Source of the DNA: an uncultured Cyclobacteriaceae bacterium
Lineage (GTDB): Bacteria > Bacteroidota > Bacteroidia > Cytophagales > Cyclobacteriaceae
Reading direction: 5' to 3'
Assembly (NCBI GenBank): GCA_937958005.1
Contig: CALGOB010000220.1
Location: forward strand, 1-54,319
Length of the DNA stretch: 54,319 nt
The notes under the pieces were generated by a model that worked only from the letters and a program-made list of their open reading frames with translations, ran no database searches and had not been told where the DNA came from. The position numbers were made by a program, and so were the translations under genes. This document shows positions 42,879 through 52,721 of this stretch, piece by piece (position 1 is the stretch's first letter; each line of letters opens with the position of its first letter).

Positions 42879-45371
42879 TTAGATTAATCCAAATTGTGCA
42901 AAATGATGATGGAAATGTTTTCTGTTCAGTAAATCCCAATGCACTTTATCTAATTCACCAAATACCGAATTAACATGTTTTTTATCAGGGTTTTCTTTAT
43001 AGTATAATTCAAATTCATCATATGCCTTAACTAATGCTTCTTTGGCTTCAGTAAGGCTACCATGTGAAAGCTCCTTGAGAACGCCACTTTCGTAATTTGG
43101 ATTGTTATACTCTTTTGGCATCATGATGTAATTCCAAAGTGAATCTTGGAATTTTTCTAGTCTTTCCTCTGGAGTACTAATGGATAGAGCTACTTTTCCA
43201 ACTGCGGATTGCAACCCTCTTTCTAAGTGTTCTACCATGTGTTGAGGAGTCATAACACCCCACGTTCCTTTTGAGTTTTCATTTAACTGCCCAAGCTTAT
43301 CTACTAAAACAGTTTTATTAAACTCAATAAAAGGTGATTTTTTCTGAACCAAAGTAAGAATAGTGGCCATAGCGCATAACTCATTTTCTTGGTCATATAC
43401 TTCTACATACCATTTCACAACACCAGAAGGATGTTCCTTGCCTACACTGTCACGCTCAATTTTTTGTTTGCAAGTAAGTCTTACTTGAACAGTATCATTA
43501 TGATAGATAGGCCTTACGAACCTACATTCTTCTAATCCGTAATTGGCTGCTACTGGTCCCTTGTTTGGGTAAACGAATAAACCTGCAGCTGCTGCAATGA
43601 TGAAATAACCATGTGCCGCTCTTTTTTCAAATATGGAACCTTGCAAAGACGTAATATCAGTATGTGCATAGAAATGATCCCAAGTAAGATTTGCAAAATT
43701 GATGATATCTGAATCAGTAATAGTTCTTTTATGAGTTAAAAGAGACATGCCTGCTTCTATATCTTCAAAATGATAACTGAATGGATGATTTGGGGTTTCT
43801 TTATAAGCGGCACCAGGTTGATAGATTCCTGTAATTGCAGAAATGGTAGTGGGGCTACCTTGTATGGCACATCTTTGCAAATAATGTTTGACACCTCTCA
43901 TGCCTCCCATTTCTTCTCCACCACCCGCTCTTCCAGGTCCTCCATGTACTAAAGTAGGTAGGGGAGATCCATGACCAGTACTTTGTTTGGCACTATCTTT
44001 ATTGATTACCAGTATTCTTCCATGGTAACTTGCAGCACCAACTGCAAAATTGGTAGCAATTTTATCATCAGCTGTCGCAATGGAGCAGCATAATGAGCCT
44101 TTCCCTAACTTTGCAAGTTGGATTGCGTCTTCAACCCCTTTGTAGGGCATCAAAGTGCTTACTGGGCCAAATGCTTCTACTTCATGAACTGCCTTGTTTT
44201 TGTATGGATCTTTTTCCAATAGTAGGATAGGGCTTAAAAAAGCACCTTTTTGAGCATCAGCCTTGAGTACTTCTACTTTATCAAGATCACCATAAACAAT
44301 CTCAGCAGTTTGTGTAAGTTCTTTGACCCTATCTTTTACTTCTTGGACTTGATCTTTATTGACCAAAGCACCCATTCTGACCTCTTTTTCAGAGGGATTA
44401 CCAATGACTGTTTTTGCTAAAGCTTTGCCAAGGGCAATCTGTACATCTTCAATGAGATTTTCTGGAACAATAATCCTTCTGATTGCAGTACATTTTTGAC
44501 CACATTTTACAGTCATTTCTCTTTTGACTTCTCTTACAAAAAGATCAAACTCTGGAGTGCCTGGAACTGCGTCTTCTCCTAAAACAGAACAATTTAAAGA
44601 ATCAGCTTCCATGTTAAACGGCACTGCTTCGTTTAGTATCCTTGGATTGGACTTGAGCATTCTACCTGTTTCAGCAGAGCCAGTAAAAGTAACCACATCC
44701 TGTGATTCTACATGATCTAAAATTCCTCTTGCAGAACCGCAAATTAACTGGAGTGCACCTTCAGGAAGAATTTCTGAGGCGATAATTTCTTTTGCTACCG
44801 CTTCAGTTAAAAATGAAGTAGCTGTAGCAGGCTTTACTACTGCTGGCACACCGGCCATCCAGTTGACAGCGCACTTTTCTAGCATTCCCCAAACAGGAAA
44901 ATTAAAAGCATTGATGTGTATGGCTACACCTTCCTTTGGAACCATAATGTGATGTCCCATGAAATCACCACCACGAGATAAATCTATGGCGTCACCATCT
45001 ACATGGTACGGTAGGTTTGGAAATTGCTTTCTAAGTGAAGCATTAGCAAACAAATTGCCAAAGCCTCCTTCAATATCGATCCAGCTATCTGCTTTGGTTG
45101 CACCAGTTTGATAACTGATTTGATAAAATTGATTCTTTCTTTTAGTCAAGTAGAGCGCTAACTTCTTTAGCATGTTTCCTCTTTCTTGAAAAGTCATTTT
45201 ACGCAGGGCAGGGCTTCCAGTTGTTCTTCCATATTGAAGAATGTCTTTGAAATCTAATCCCTTAGTGGTTGCCATTGTGATGGTATCACCGGTAATGGCA
45301 CTGTATATAGCTTGGCCATCCCCATCTCCATTTACCCAATTTCCTTGAACGTAATTTCCTAGTTTTTCCAT
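42879..45371 (-). CDS. paaZ: PaaZ: oxepin-CoA hydrolase / semialdehyde dehydrogenase with C-terminal DinB-like domain
   Basis: The 830-residue fusion opens the oxepin-CoA ring and oxidises the resulting semialdehyde. Residues about 1-520 are an aldehyde dehydrogenase with VTFTGSAETGR and the catalytic Cys of GQKCTAIRRI. About 545-690 is a MaoC-like hydratase with WDHFYAHTD (Asp/His pair). The last 130 residues (from KLGQLNENSKGTWGVMTPQH, with QHMVEHL and the final KHFHHHFAQFGL) look like DUF1569/DinB-type sequence, absent from E. coli PaaZ. The start is the ATG at 45371; the frame is open 60 bases further upstream, into paaJ, without an ATG of family type. Confidence 0.92.
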   Translation of the reverse strand: MEKLGNYVQGNWVNGDGDGQAIYSAITGDTITMATTKGLDFKDILQYGRTTGSPALRKMTFQERGNMLKKLALYLTKRKNQFYQISYQTGATKADSWIDIEGGFGNLFANASLRKQFPNLPYHVDGDAIDLSRGGDFMGHHIMVPKEGVAIHINAFNFPVWGMLEKCAVNWMAGVPAVVKPATATSFLTEAVAKEIIASEILPEGALQLICGSARGILDHVESQDVVTFTGSAETGRMLKSNPRILNEAVPFNMEADSLNCSVLGEDAVPGTPEFDLFVREVKREMTVKCGQKCTAIRRIIVPENLIEDVQIALGKALAKTVIGNPSEKEVRMGALVNKDQVQEVKDRVKELTQTAEIVYGDLDKVEVLKADAQKGAFLSPILLLEKDPYKNKAVHEVEAFGPVSTLMPYKGVEDAIQLAKLGKGSLCCSIATADDKIATNFAVGAASYHGRILVINKDSAKQSTGHGSPLPTLVHGGPGRAGGGEEMGGMRGVKHYLQRCAIQGSPTTISAITGIYQPGAAYKETPNHPFSYHFEDIEAGMSLLTHKRTITDSDIINFANLTWDHFYAHTDITSLQGSIFEKRAAHGYFIIAAAAGLFVYPNKGPVAANYGLEECRFVRPIYHNDTVQVRLTCKQKIERDSVGKEHPSGVVKWYVEVYDQENELCAMATILTLVQKKSPFIEFNKTVLVDKLGQLNENSKGTWGVMTPQHMVEHLERGLQSAVGKVALSISTPEERLEKFQDSLWNYIMMPKEYNNPNYESGVLKELSHGSLTEAKEALVKAYDEFELYYKENPDKKHVNSVFGELDKVHWDLLNRKHFHHHFAQFGLI

Positions 45372-45382
45372 TTCAATATTTT

Positions 45383-46600
45383 TTAAGCTCTTTCTATGAT
45401 TGTTGCATATCCTTGACCTACACCTATACACATAGTAACTAATGCATATCTCTTATTGGTCATTGCTAATTCTAAAGCAGCTGAATGCATGATTCTAGCA
45501 CCTGTAACACCCAGTGGGTGACCAATAGCAATTGCACCTCCATTTGGGTTAATTCTTTCATCATTATCAGATAATCCCCATTCCCTTACACAGGCAAGTG
45601 CTTGTGAGGCAAAGGCTTCATTAAGTTCTATGATATCCATGTCAGCCATGGACAAACCAGCTTTTGATAACGCCTTGTTAGAAGCTCCAACAGGCCCTAT
45701 GCCCATGACCCGAGGTTCAACCCCTACCACAGCTGAGCTAACTATTCTTGCTAATGGTTTGAGTGAGTAATCTTTAATAGCATTCTCAGAAGCAATTAAG
45801 GTAGCGGCCGCACCATCATTTAATCCAGAAGCATTCCCCGCTGTAACTGTTCCACCATCTTCTGCTTTTTTAAAAGCAGCTCTTAATTTTCCTAAAACTT
45901 CAAGTGAAGTGCCAGGTTTAATGAACTCATCATGATCGAAAATAATAGGATCAGCTTTTCTTTGAGGTATTTCTACATTTACAATTTCTTTGGCAAGCCT
46001 TCCTGATTTTTGAGCAGCAGTAGCTTTCTCTTGTGACCAAAGGGCGAATTTGTCCTGATCTTCTCTACTGATGTTGTATTTTTCTACTAGATTTTCGGCA
46101 GTTTGACCCATGCCATCTGTTCCATAGAGCGTATGCATTTTTTTATTGACAAAGCGCCAGCCAAAACTTGAATCATGCATTTGAACATCTTGTCCAAAAG
46201 GGGAGGAGGCTTTTGAAGTAACCCATGGGCCTCGTGTCATATTTTCCACACCTCCTGATATAAATAAATCTCCGTCACCAGCTTTTATTGCTCTATTGGC
46301 CTGGATAATTGCCGACATACCAGAAGAACATAACCTATTGACTGTTTCACCAGGCACAGTAAATGGCAAACCAGCTAAAAGTAATGACATCCTAGCTACA
46401 TTTCTGTTGTCTTCACCAGCTTGGTTGGCGCATCCCATGATGACGTCATCTATTGCTTCTAAGGGAACAGAAGAATTTCTTTTCATTAACTCTTTGATAG
46501 GGATAGCTCCCAAATCATCAGTTCTTACGGTTGATAGTGTCCCTTTGAACTTACCAATGGGCGTTCGGACACCGTCTACTAAAAATGCTTCTTTACTCAT
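45383..46600 (-). CDS. paaJ: 3-oxoadipyl-CoA thiolase
   Basis: The 405-residue thiolase has the acyl-enzyme cysteine in NRLCSSGMSAI, the histidine in GGAIAIGHPLG and the second cysteine in TMCIGVGQG. It cleaves 3-oxoadipyl-CoA to succinyl-CoA and acetyl-CoA, and in the same pathway also acts on the dehydro intermediate. Length and the MHTLYGTDGMGQTAENLVEK segment match PaaJ/PcaF rather than short-chain PhaA. It overlaps paaI by 4 bases. Confidence 0.93.
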   Translation of the reverse strand: MSKEAFLVDGVRTPIGKFKGTLSTVRTDDLGAIPIKELMKRNSSVPLEAIDDVIMGCANQAGEDNRNVARMSLLLAGLPFTVPGETVNRLCSSGMSAIIQANRAIKAGDGDLFISGGVENMTRGPWVTSKASSPFGQDVQMHDSSFGWRFVNKKMHTLYGTDGMGQTAENLVEKYNISREDQDKFALWSQEKATAAQKSGRLAKEIVNVEIPQRKADPIIFDHDEFIKPGTSLEVLGKLRAAFKKAEDGGTVTAGNASGLNDGAAATLIASENAIKDYSLKPLARIVSSAVVGVEPRVMGIGPVGASNKALSKAGLSMADMDIIELNEAFASQALACVREWGLSDNDERINPNGGAIAIGHPLGVTGARIMHSAALELAMTNKRYALVTMCIGVGQGYATIIERA

Positions 46601-47040
46601 GTTATGTTAAGGTCTATATGTTCTTTTTCTGTTCTGAAGACAGTTCCCCTAAATAAGGCGATTGTTTCTTCAGTAGTTTGGTTTGTTACTGTTACATCAA
46701 ATGTTCCAGTTTTATTGGTAAGCGTTAATTTTTTTGCTTCTGCTACTAAAAAATCACCAATCTTGCCCTGTTTGGCATAAGTCATGCTTGCATTTAATGA
46801 AACACTTACTTTTCCATAGGAATTGGATGCAAAGGCAAATGCACTATCTGCCAATGAAAAAGTGACTCCACCATGCACAATGCCGAATCCGTTCAGCATC
46901 TCTTTTCTTATACAAATTTGAATTTTGCAGAACCCTTCAGAAACATCAATCAACTCAACTCCTAACCATTGGCTAAAAAAATCAGTGGCCATCATTAGGT
47001 TAAAAATATCTTTGGGTGTTTGTTGTTTCTTTTTGGCCAT
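46597..47040 (-). CDS. paaI: Hydroxyphenylacetyl-CoA thioesterase PaaI
   Basis: The 147-residue hot-dog fold thioesterase has the PaaI signature FGIVHGGVTFSLADSAFAFA, with catalytic Asp in LADSA. It hydrolyses ring-hydroxylated phenylacetyl-CoA species, preventing CoA sequestration. It lies 5 bases after paaH and overlaps paaJ. Its location in the operon supports the assignment. Confidence 0.92.
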   Translation of the reverse strand: MAKKKQQTPKDIFNLMMATDFFSQWLGVELIDVSEGFCKIQICIRKEMLNGFGIVHGGVTFSLADSAFAFASNSYGKVSVSLNASMTYAKQGKIGDFLVAEAKKLTLTNKTGTFDVTVTNQTTEETIALFRGTVFRTEKEHIDLNIT

Positions 47041-47045
47041 AAGAT

Positions 47046-48245
47046 TTAATAAAAATTAGTATTGCTATTTTTCATTTGTCTTAAAATAGGACTACACCTA
47101 TATCGCTCTTCATGATAAAGGTCAAATAAGTCATCCAATGTTTTGACACATTGAGTGATTCCAATTTCATCTGCCCATTTGAGTAACCCTTTAGGGTAAT
47201 TGACACCCGTAGTCATGGCTGTATCTATGTCGTCTCTAGAGGCTATGCCCAAATACAATGAGTCTGCTGCTTCATTGATCAACATGCATAAGATGCGATT
47301 AAAAATTACGCTACCTTTTTCTTTATCCATGTTGGGCTCAGGCCTAGTGGCCCCTTCGCTATAATCATAATATCCTTTACTTGTTTTTCTTCCCAGTAGG
47401 CCAGCTTCTGCCATTCTTTTTTGAGTGAAAGAGGGTTTGAAACGGCCATCATAGAAAAACTCTTTGAACACAGTCTCTGTTACTGTATAATTGATATCAT
47501 TTCCAATGAAATCCATTAGCTCAAATGGGCCCATTCTAAAACCACCTATTTCTTTCATGATCCAATCTAAAGTGGCAAAATCAGCTATTCCTTCATCGTA
47601 AATTCTAAGTGATTCGCCGTAAAAAGACCTAGCGACTCTATTCACAATGAAACCAGGCGTATCTTTGGCCAATACAGTTAATTTTCCCCAGTTTTTAATG
47701 ATTTTTGTAGCCCCTTCTGTAGTTTTTTGATCCGTTTGAATAGCAGGAATGATCTCCACTAGTTTCATTAAAGGTGCAGGGTTAAAGAAATGTATGCCAA
47801 TAAATCTATCAGAATGTTCACAAGAAGCTGCCAATGAAGCAATAGATAATGAAGAAGTATTGGAGGCAATGATGCAATCCTTTGAAACCAGTTTTTCTAG
47901 ATTCTGAAACACGGATCTTTTGATTTCTAGATTTTCAATAATTGCTTCTATGACCAAATCACTTTCACTTAATGAATCGAGCGAAGTGCTACTTTCAATA
48001 TTGTTGAGGATTTGATCTCTTTTAACTTGATCAATTTTCCCTTTTTCGATTAATCGATTTAAAACTTTGATCAACTTGCGCTCACTTTCTTTAAGTGCTT
48101 CTTCATTGGTATCATATACTACCACCTTGCAATTTGCAGTAGCTGCAACTTGGGCAATTCCCCTACCCATAGTTCCGGATCCGATAACTCCAATCTTTGT
48201 TATTCCTGATTGTTGATCGTCGATTATTAAATTTTGATTTGACAT
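47046..48245 (-). CDS. paaH: 3-hydroxyadipyl-CoA dehydrogenase
   Basis: The 399-residue NAD-dependent dehydrogenase has the Rossmann motif GVIGSGTMGRGIAQVAA and the catalytic His in IGIHFFNPAPLMKLVEI. A C-terminal helical domain (FIVNRVARSFYGESLRIYDE) and a second partial copy (about 310-390) with TTGVNYPKGL follow. It makes 3-oxoadipyl-CoA for paaJ. The 72-base gap between it and paaG holds a REP-like fragment. Confidence 0.92.
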   Translation of the reverse strand: MSNQNLIIDDQQSGITKIGVIGSGTMGRGIAQVAATANCKVVVYDTNEEALKESERKLIKVLNRLIEKGKIDQVKRDQILNNIESSTSLDSLSESDLVIEAIIENLEIKRSVFQNLEKLVSKDCIIASNTSSLSIASLAASCEHSDRFIGIHFFNPAPLMKLVEIIPAIQTDQKTTEGATKIIKNWGKLTVLAKDTPGFIVNRVARSFYGESLRIYDEGIADFATLDWIMKEIGGFRMGPFELMDFIGNDINYTVTETVFKEFFYDGRFKPSFTQKRMAEAGLLGRKTSKGYYDYSEGATRPEPNMDKEKGSVIFNRILCMLINEAADSLYLGIASRDDIDTAMTTGVNYPKGLLKWADEIGITQCVKTLDDLFDLYHEERYRCSPILRQMKNSNTNFY

Positions 48246-48279
48246 TGTATTACTAGCTCTTTACTTTAAGTTTTGTTTT

Positions 48280-48322
48280 AATCCCTAAGAGATATTAATT
48301 TCCAACTCTAAAATCAATCATT
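48280..48322 (+). repeat. Truncated, diverged REP-like repeat overlapping the paaG stop
   Basis: AATCCCTAAGAGATATTAAT followed by TCCAACTCTAAAATCAATCATT matches the first half of the family (family reading GACTCTTGAGTCGATCATT). TTTT precedes it. The paaG stop codon (48318-48320) lies within the fragment's CAATCATT. Confidence 0.65.
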
Positions 48323-49097
48323 CTCCCTTGAAAACTGGTTTTCTTTTTTCAATAAAAGCTGTTACCCCTTCTTTATAGTCAGCAGTACTACTTGCTTTCA
48401 TTTGTAATTCATTTTCAACATCTAGTTGCTGATTCAAATCATTATTTAAGGAGCTGTTGAAAGCCCTTTTTGTATAACCTAGTCCTTTTGTAGGCATCAA
48501 GGCTAATTTTTGAGCTATTTTATTAAAGGATTCCTCAAATTCACCTTCTGCATAATACTGATAGATCATCCCTATTCTTTCTGCTTCTTGAGCAGAAATC
48601 TTATCACCTAACATCGCAATGGCTGTTGCTTTTTGGAACCCTATTAATCTTGGCAGGAAAAATGTTCCCGCACTATCGGGTACTAGGCCTATGGCACTAA
48701 ATGCCTGAATAAAACTAGCTTTCTCAGTAGCTATTACAATATCACAAGCGAGTGCGATATTAGCACCAGCACCAGCAGCTACACCATTCACTTTAGCCAA
48801 TACAGGTTTCTCTATCTCCCTGATTAATCGGATAATAGGGGCATAATGCTCTTCCAATATTTTTTCGAAACCAGGGTTATTTTCAGGATCAGTGACTTCA
48901 GTAAGATCCTGTCCCGCACAAAAAGCCTTGCCTTCACCTGTAATTACGATTGCCCTTATATCAGAATTTTCTTTACATTCCTTTAAGGCTTTGATGAATT
49001 CTAAGGCTAATGTTCTGTTTACACTGTTGTAAGCTTTTGGCCTATTGAGTGTGATGGTTGCAATATGATTACTAAGGTTAAAAAGTATGGGTTCCAT
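48318..49097 (-). CDS. paaG: Ring-1,2-epoxyphenylacetyl-CoA isomerase PaaG
   Basis: The 259-residue crotonase-fold enzyme turns the epoxide into oxepin-CoA. It has AFCAGQDL for the oxyanion pocket and the PaaG signature SAIGLVPDSAGTFFLPRLIG (catalytic Asp in VPDS). The ATG at 49097 is used; the frame is open a further 29 codons upstream into paaD without similarity. It starts 10 bases after paaD. Confidence 0.93.
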   Translation of the reverse strand: MEPILFNLSNHIATITLNRPKAYNSVNRTLALEFIKALKECKENSDIRAIVITGEGKAFCAGQDLTEVTDPENNPGFEKILEEHYAPIIRLIREIEKPVLAKVNGVAAGAGANIALACDIVIATEKASFIQAFSAIGLVPDSAGTFFLPRLIGFQKATAIAMLGDKISAQEAERIGMIYQYYAEGEFEESFNKIAQKLALMPTKGLGYTKRAFNSSLNNDLNQQLDVENELQMKASSTADYKEGVTAFIEKRKPVFKGE

Positions 49098-49107
49098 TAA
49101 GATTTTG

Positions 49108-49593
49108 TTATAAGCATTTAAAATAATCAAATGGTTCCAGGCAATCTTCACATTTAAACAATGCCTTGCATGCCGTAGAGCCAAATTGACTTACCATGAT
49201 TGTATTGGTAGAGCCACAATTAGTACATTTCACAACCCTCTGATTATCCAATAAAGCACCTTTGTCAGCTTGAGGGTCTAAAGGAGGTGCAATCCCGTAA
49301 TCAGCTAGTTTTTTTCTGCCAGATTCAGTAATCCAGTCAGTTGTCCAAGCAGGGGATAATACACTGATGATTTTGGATTTAATATGAATAGCCTTCAGTG
49401 CTTTTTGAATGTCGCTGGCTATTTCATCCATGGCAGGGCATCCAGAATAAGTAGGAGTTATGGTCACAATAGCTTCATGGCCATTGGTATCAATATTTCT
49501 GACAATTCCCATATCCATAATAGACAATACAGGAATTTCAGGGTCGCTTACCGACCATAAGGATTCTTCTATTTTTTCTTTCGTAACTACCAT
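49108..49593 (-). CDS. paaD: Phenylacetyl-CoA epoxidase subunit PaaD
   Basis: The 161-residue protein has an N-terminal MIP18/DUF59 domain (SVSDPEIPVLSIMDMGIVR, TPTYSGCPAMDEI) and a C-terminal four-cysteine zinc-ribbon-like module (KCTNCGSTN and KCEDC). PaaD is needed for an active epoxidase in vivo and is thought to help assemble its metal site. It lies 9 bases after paaC. Confidence 0.94.
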   Translation of the reverse strand: MVVTKEKIEESLWSVSDPEIPVLSIMDMGIVRNIDTNGHEAIVTITPTYSGCPAMDEIASDIQKALKAIHIKSKIISVLSPAWTTDWITESGRKKLADYGIAPPLDPQADKGALLDNQRVVKCTNCGSTNTIMVSQFGSTACKALFKCEDCLEPFDYFKCL

Positions 49594-49602
49594 GGAATTT
49601 AA

Positions 49603-50367
49603 TTACCAAGCCATATCAGGATATGTGCGTTGCATATACTGTAAATCAGATAAGATAAACCCTAAATGTTCAGAGTGTATTCCGTTCTTCCCGCCAGAAT
49701 GAGACCATTTGCCTTCAGGTATTTTAATAGTTGCTTCTTCTAAAACCTGATTGACATTTTGATAGTAAGAATCTGTTAAAATATCTGGATCAATCCCATA
49801 ACCAGCACCTGCTGCTAATTCTTCAATTGGTGAAGTTTTTAGTAATTCACCTGCGTAAGGATATAGATAGTTTAACGCCTCCTGTATTTTTGCATTACTT
49901 TCTTCAGTTCCATCTCCTAATCTTTTCATCCACTCGCTAGAAAATCTGACGTGGTAGGATACTTCTTTGATAGATTTGTTGGCAATTGCAGCAATGGTTT
50001 CATCACTGCTATCAACTAATTTTTCCAATAACAATAAATGATATTGATCAAATAGAAATTGACGTGTGATCACATAAGCAAAATCAGTGTTTGGCTGTTC
50101 TACTAGAATCGTATTTCTATATTCATTAGGGAACCTTAAAAATGCTATTTTATCTTCTGTAGAATCATCTCCTTTAATAGAAGCTGCATATTGAAAGTAA
50201 CTTCTGGTTTGACCAAAAAGATCCAAAGAGATGTTTGTTAAAGCAATATCAGTTTCTAAACTAGGGCCATGTCCGCATAATTCAGAAAGTCTATGACCTA
50301 ATATCATCACATTGTCTCCTAATTGGAGTAAGTATTGATAAAGGTTTTCTTTGTTTAATTCAGCCAT
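49603..50367 (-). CDS. paaC: Phenylacetyl-CoA epoxidase structural subunit PaaC
   Basis: The 254-residue helical protein pairs with PaaA in the epoxidase core. It keeps the ferritin-like fold without a full metal site, as is typical. The segments HRLSELCGHGPSLETDIAL, DFAYVITRQFLFDQYHLLLL and SYHVRFSSEWMKRLGDGTEE match PaaC. It starts 2 bases after paaB. Confidence 0.94.
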   Translation of the reverse strand: MAELNKENLYQYLLQLGDNVMILGHRLSELCGHGPSLETDIALTNISLDLFGQTRSYFQYAASIKGDDSTEDKIAFLRFPNEYRNTILVEQPNTDFAYVITRQFLFDQYHLLLLEKLVDSSDETIAAIANKSIKEVSYHVRFSSEWMKRLGDGTEESNAKIQEALNYLYPYAGELLKTSPIEELAAGAGYGIDPDILTDSYYQNVNQVLEEATIKIPEGKWSHSGGKNGIHSEHLGFILSDLQYMQRTYPDMAW

Positions 50368-50369
50368 AA

Positions 50370-50657
50370 TTAAATATGTTTAACTCCGTCTGGCAAATTG
50401 TAAAAAGTAGGATGTCTATATACCTTATCTTGTGCTGGCTCAAAAGTTTCTCCATTATCTGCAGGATTAGAGGCAACGATGTGTTTTGATTCAACCACCC
50501 AAATACTTACTCCTTCACTTCTTCTCGTATAAACATCACGTGCATTTTCTAATGCCATCTCCTCATCAGTAGCATGAAGACTTCCTACATGTCTATGATC
50601 TAATCCATTTTTACTACGGATAAATACTTCCCACAAGGGCCAATTACTGTTTGACAT
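50370..50657 (-). CDS. paaB: Phenylacetyl-CoA epoxidase subunit PaaB
   Basis: The 95-residue small subunit has the family pattern WPLWEVFIRSKNGLDHRHVG, then ALENARDVYTRR and SIWVVESKHIVAS. It bridges PaaAC units. Its ATG overlaps the paaA stop by one base (TAATG), indicating translational coupling. Confidence 0.95.
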   Translation of the reverse strand: MSNSNWPLWEVFIRSKNGLDHRHVGSLHATDEEMALENARDVYTRRSEGVSIWVVESKHIVASNPADNGETFEPAQDKVYRHPTFYNLPDGVKHI

Positions 50658-51610
50658 TATATTGCTTTTTTAAGTGATTTAAATTTTTTCTTTTCAGCAT
50701 GTGCCATAGCAGCTTCTCTTACCCATTGCCCTTCGTCCCATGCTTTATTACGTGCATTTAATCTTTCTTTATTGCAAGGGCCATTGCCTTTTACAACATT
50801 CCAGAATTCATCCCAATCTATTGGGCCAAAATCATAATGACCCCTTTCTTCATTCCATTTTAGGTCTTTATCGGGAATGGTAAGGCCAAGAAACTCAGCT
50901 TGAGGTACTGTTTGATCAATAAACTGTTGACGTAGTTCATCATTACTTTTTCTTTTGATCTTCCATTTCATAGAAAGTTCAGTGTGAGTGGATTCTTCAT
51001 CACGTGGACCAAACATCATTAATGATGGCCACCACCATCTATTCAATGAATCCTGTGCCATTTGCTTTTGCACTTCTGTCCCCTGAGCCAGTTTCATGGT
51101 GATTTCATAACCCTGTCTTTGGTGGAAGCTTTCCTCTTTACAAATCCTCACCATTGCTCTTGCATATGGACCGTATGAAGTTCTTGTTAACATTACTTGG
51201 TTAATGATGGCAGCACCATCTACTAACCAACCTACAGCACCAATATCCGCCCAAGAAAGGGTAGGGTAGTTGAAAATACTAGAATATTTAGCTTTCCCAC
51301 TATTCAATTGCTCGAATAATTCGTCTCTTGAAATACCCAATGTCTCTGCAGCACTATAAAGATAAAGGCCATGGCCAGCTTCATCTTGTACTTTAGCTAG
51401 TAAGGCTACTTTTCTTCTAAGACTAGGGGCCCTAGAAACCCAGTTCCCTTCGGGTAACATACCAACAATTTCTGAATGGGCATGCTGAGAAATTTGACGA
51501 ATATGTGTTTTTCTATATTTCTCAGGCATCCAATTCTTGGCTTCTATATTTTCACCAGCATCTATTCTGTCCTGAAATTCTTTTTCTAATTGTTCGAGCG
51601 TCTTATTCAT
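50657..51610 (-). CDS. paaA: Phenylacetyl-CoA epoxidase catalytic subunit PaaA
   Basis: The 317-residue di-iron oxygenase inserts oxygen into the phenylacetyl-CoA ring. Iron ligands lie in the ExxH motifs QDEAGHGLY and [11 protein letters not shown]. The ATG at 51610 ([12 protein letters not shown]) is preferred; an in-frame extension upstream reaches only into paaE. It starts 19 bases after paaE ends. Confidence 0.95.
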   Translation of the reverse strand: MNKTLEQLEKEFQDRIDAGENIEAKNWMPEKYRKTHIRQISQHAHSEIVGMLPEGNWVSRAPSLRRKVALLAKVQDEAGHGLYLYSAAETLGISRDELFEQLNSGKAKYSSIFNYPTLSWADIGAVGWLVDGAAIINQVMLTRTSYGPYARAMVRICKEESFHQRQGYEITMKLAQGTEVQKQMAQDSLNRWWWPSLMMFGPRDEESTHTELSMKWKIKRKSNDELRQQFIDQTVPQAEFLGLTIPDKDLKWNEERGHYDFGPIDWDEFWNVVKGNGPCNKERLNARNKAWDEGQWVREAAMAHAEKKKFKSLKKAI

Positions 51611-51629
51611 ATCTCTTAATTTACGGTCT

Positions 51630-52703
51630 TTAAAAGTCAAAGTCAACTACTACTTTTTCTGTAGTCGGCATTGCTTGGCAGGTTAGGATGTATCCTTCAT
51701 CTACTTCTTCCTGTTCCAATGCATAATTAACCAACATATCAACCTTTCCTTCAACTAATTTTGCTTTGCAGGTGCAACAAACGCCCCCTTTACAAGCGAA
51801 TGGTAAGTCGGCTGAATTTGCAATTGCAGCGTCTAGTAAATTATCTCCTCCAAAAGGTAATTTGAAATCGAATGTTTTACCTCCCTCTTTTATCGTTACA
51901 TCACAGACTTTACCTGTCTGCTGATAGGCTTCTTTTCTTTTTTTAGCATCTTCATCTATTCCTGAAGAAAATAGTTCAAAATGAATTTGATTGCTGCTCT
52001 TTCCTTTATTTTCCAAGAAATCCCTTACTAAAAAAATCATTTGTTCCGGACCACAAAGGAATGCGTCATCTATGTCATTGATATCAATTAATTTCTCAAA
52101 AATTGTATCTAACTTTTCTTGCGTAATTCTACCATTGAATAAAGGGATTTCCCTTGATTGCTTGGTAAGGAAATGATAGATTTTTACTCGATTGACGAAT
52201 TGATTTTTCAGCCCTTCTAATTCATCTTTTAGAATGACTGAATTTGCATTCTGATTAATATAAAATAGCGAAAATGTTGAATTTGGCTCTTTTAATAAAT
52301 GAGTTTTGATGATCGAGTAGATCGGCGTGATTCCGCTACCTGCTGCAAAAGCAACATAATTCTTACTGGCTTCAGGCTCGACTTCTTTGTAAAAATTGCC
52401 GTTAGGTGGCATTACTTCTAGCTTATCCCCAACTTTCAACTCCTTAGTAGCAAATGTGGAAAACTTTCCTCCATCTATTCTTTTAATCCCCACTTGCAGT
52501 TGACCATCTAGTGGACTTGAGCAGATGGAATATGATCTTCTTACCTCTTCACCATTAATATCTTTTTTTAAAGTAAGGTATTGTCCTTGGATGAATTGGA
52601 AGGCGTCTTTTAGTTCGTTTGGGACTTTGAATGAAATAATGGAACATTCAGCAGTTGTTGGCTGAATAGCGTCTATTTCTAAGGTGTAAAAATTATTATT
52701 CAT
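51630..52703 (-). CDS. paaE: Phenylacetyl-CoA epoxidase reductase PaaE
   Basis: The 357-residue reductase passes electrons from NADPH to PaaA. An FAD domain ([10 protein letters not shown], about 52-61) and an NAD(P) domain ([16 protein letters not shown]) are followed by a C-terminal plant-type 2Fe-2S ferredoxin domain with cysteines in [15 protein letters not shown] and YILTCQAMP. It is first in the operon here, unlike the E. coli paaABCDE order. Confidence 0.95.
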   Translation of the reverse strand: MNNNFYTLEIDAIQPTTAECSIISFKVPNELKDAFQFIQGQYLTLKKDINGEEVRRSYSICSSPLDGQLQVGIKRIDGGKFSTFATKELKVGDKLEVMPPNGNFYKEVEPEASKNYVAFAAGSGITPIYSIIKTHLLKEPNSTFSLFYINQNANSVILKDELEGLKNQFVNRVKIYHFLTKQSREIPLFNGRITQEKLDTIFEKLIDINDIDDAFLCGPEQMIFLVRDFLENKGKSSNQIHFELFSSGIDEDAKKRKEAYQQTGKVCDVTIKEGGKTFDFKLPFGGDNLLDAAIANSADLPFACKGGVCCTCKAKLVEGKVDMLVNYALEQEEVDEGYILTCQAMPTTEKVVVDFDF

Positions 52704-52721
52704 TGTAGAACTAATATATGT

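Noticed and set aside
45372-45431. Longer N-terminus for PaaZ
   Set aside because: The extra residues lie in paaJ and lack similarity; the ATG at 45371 begins the conserved protein.
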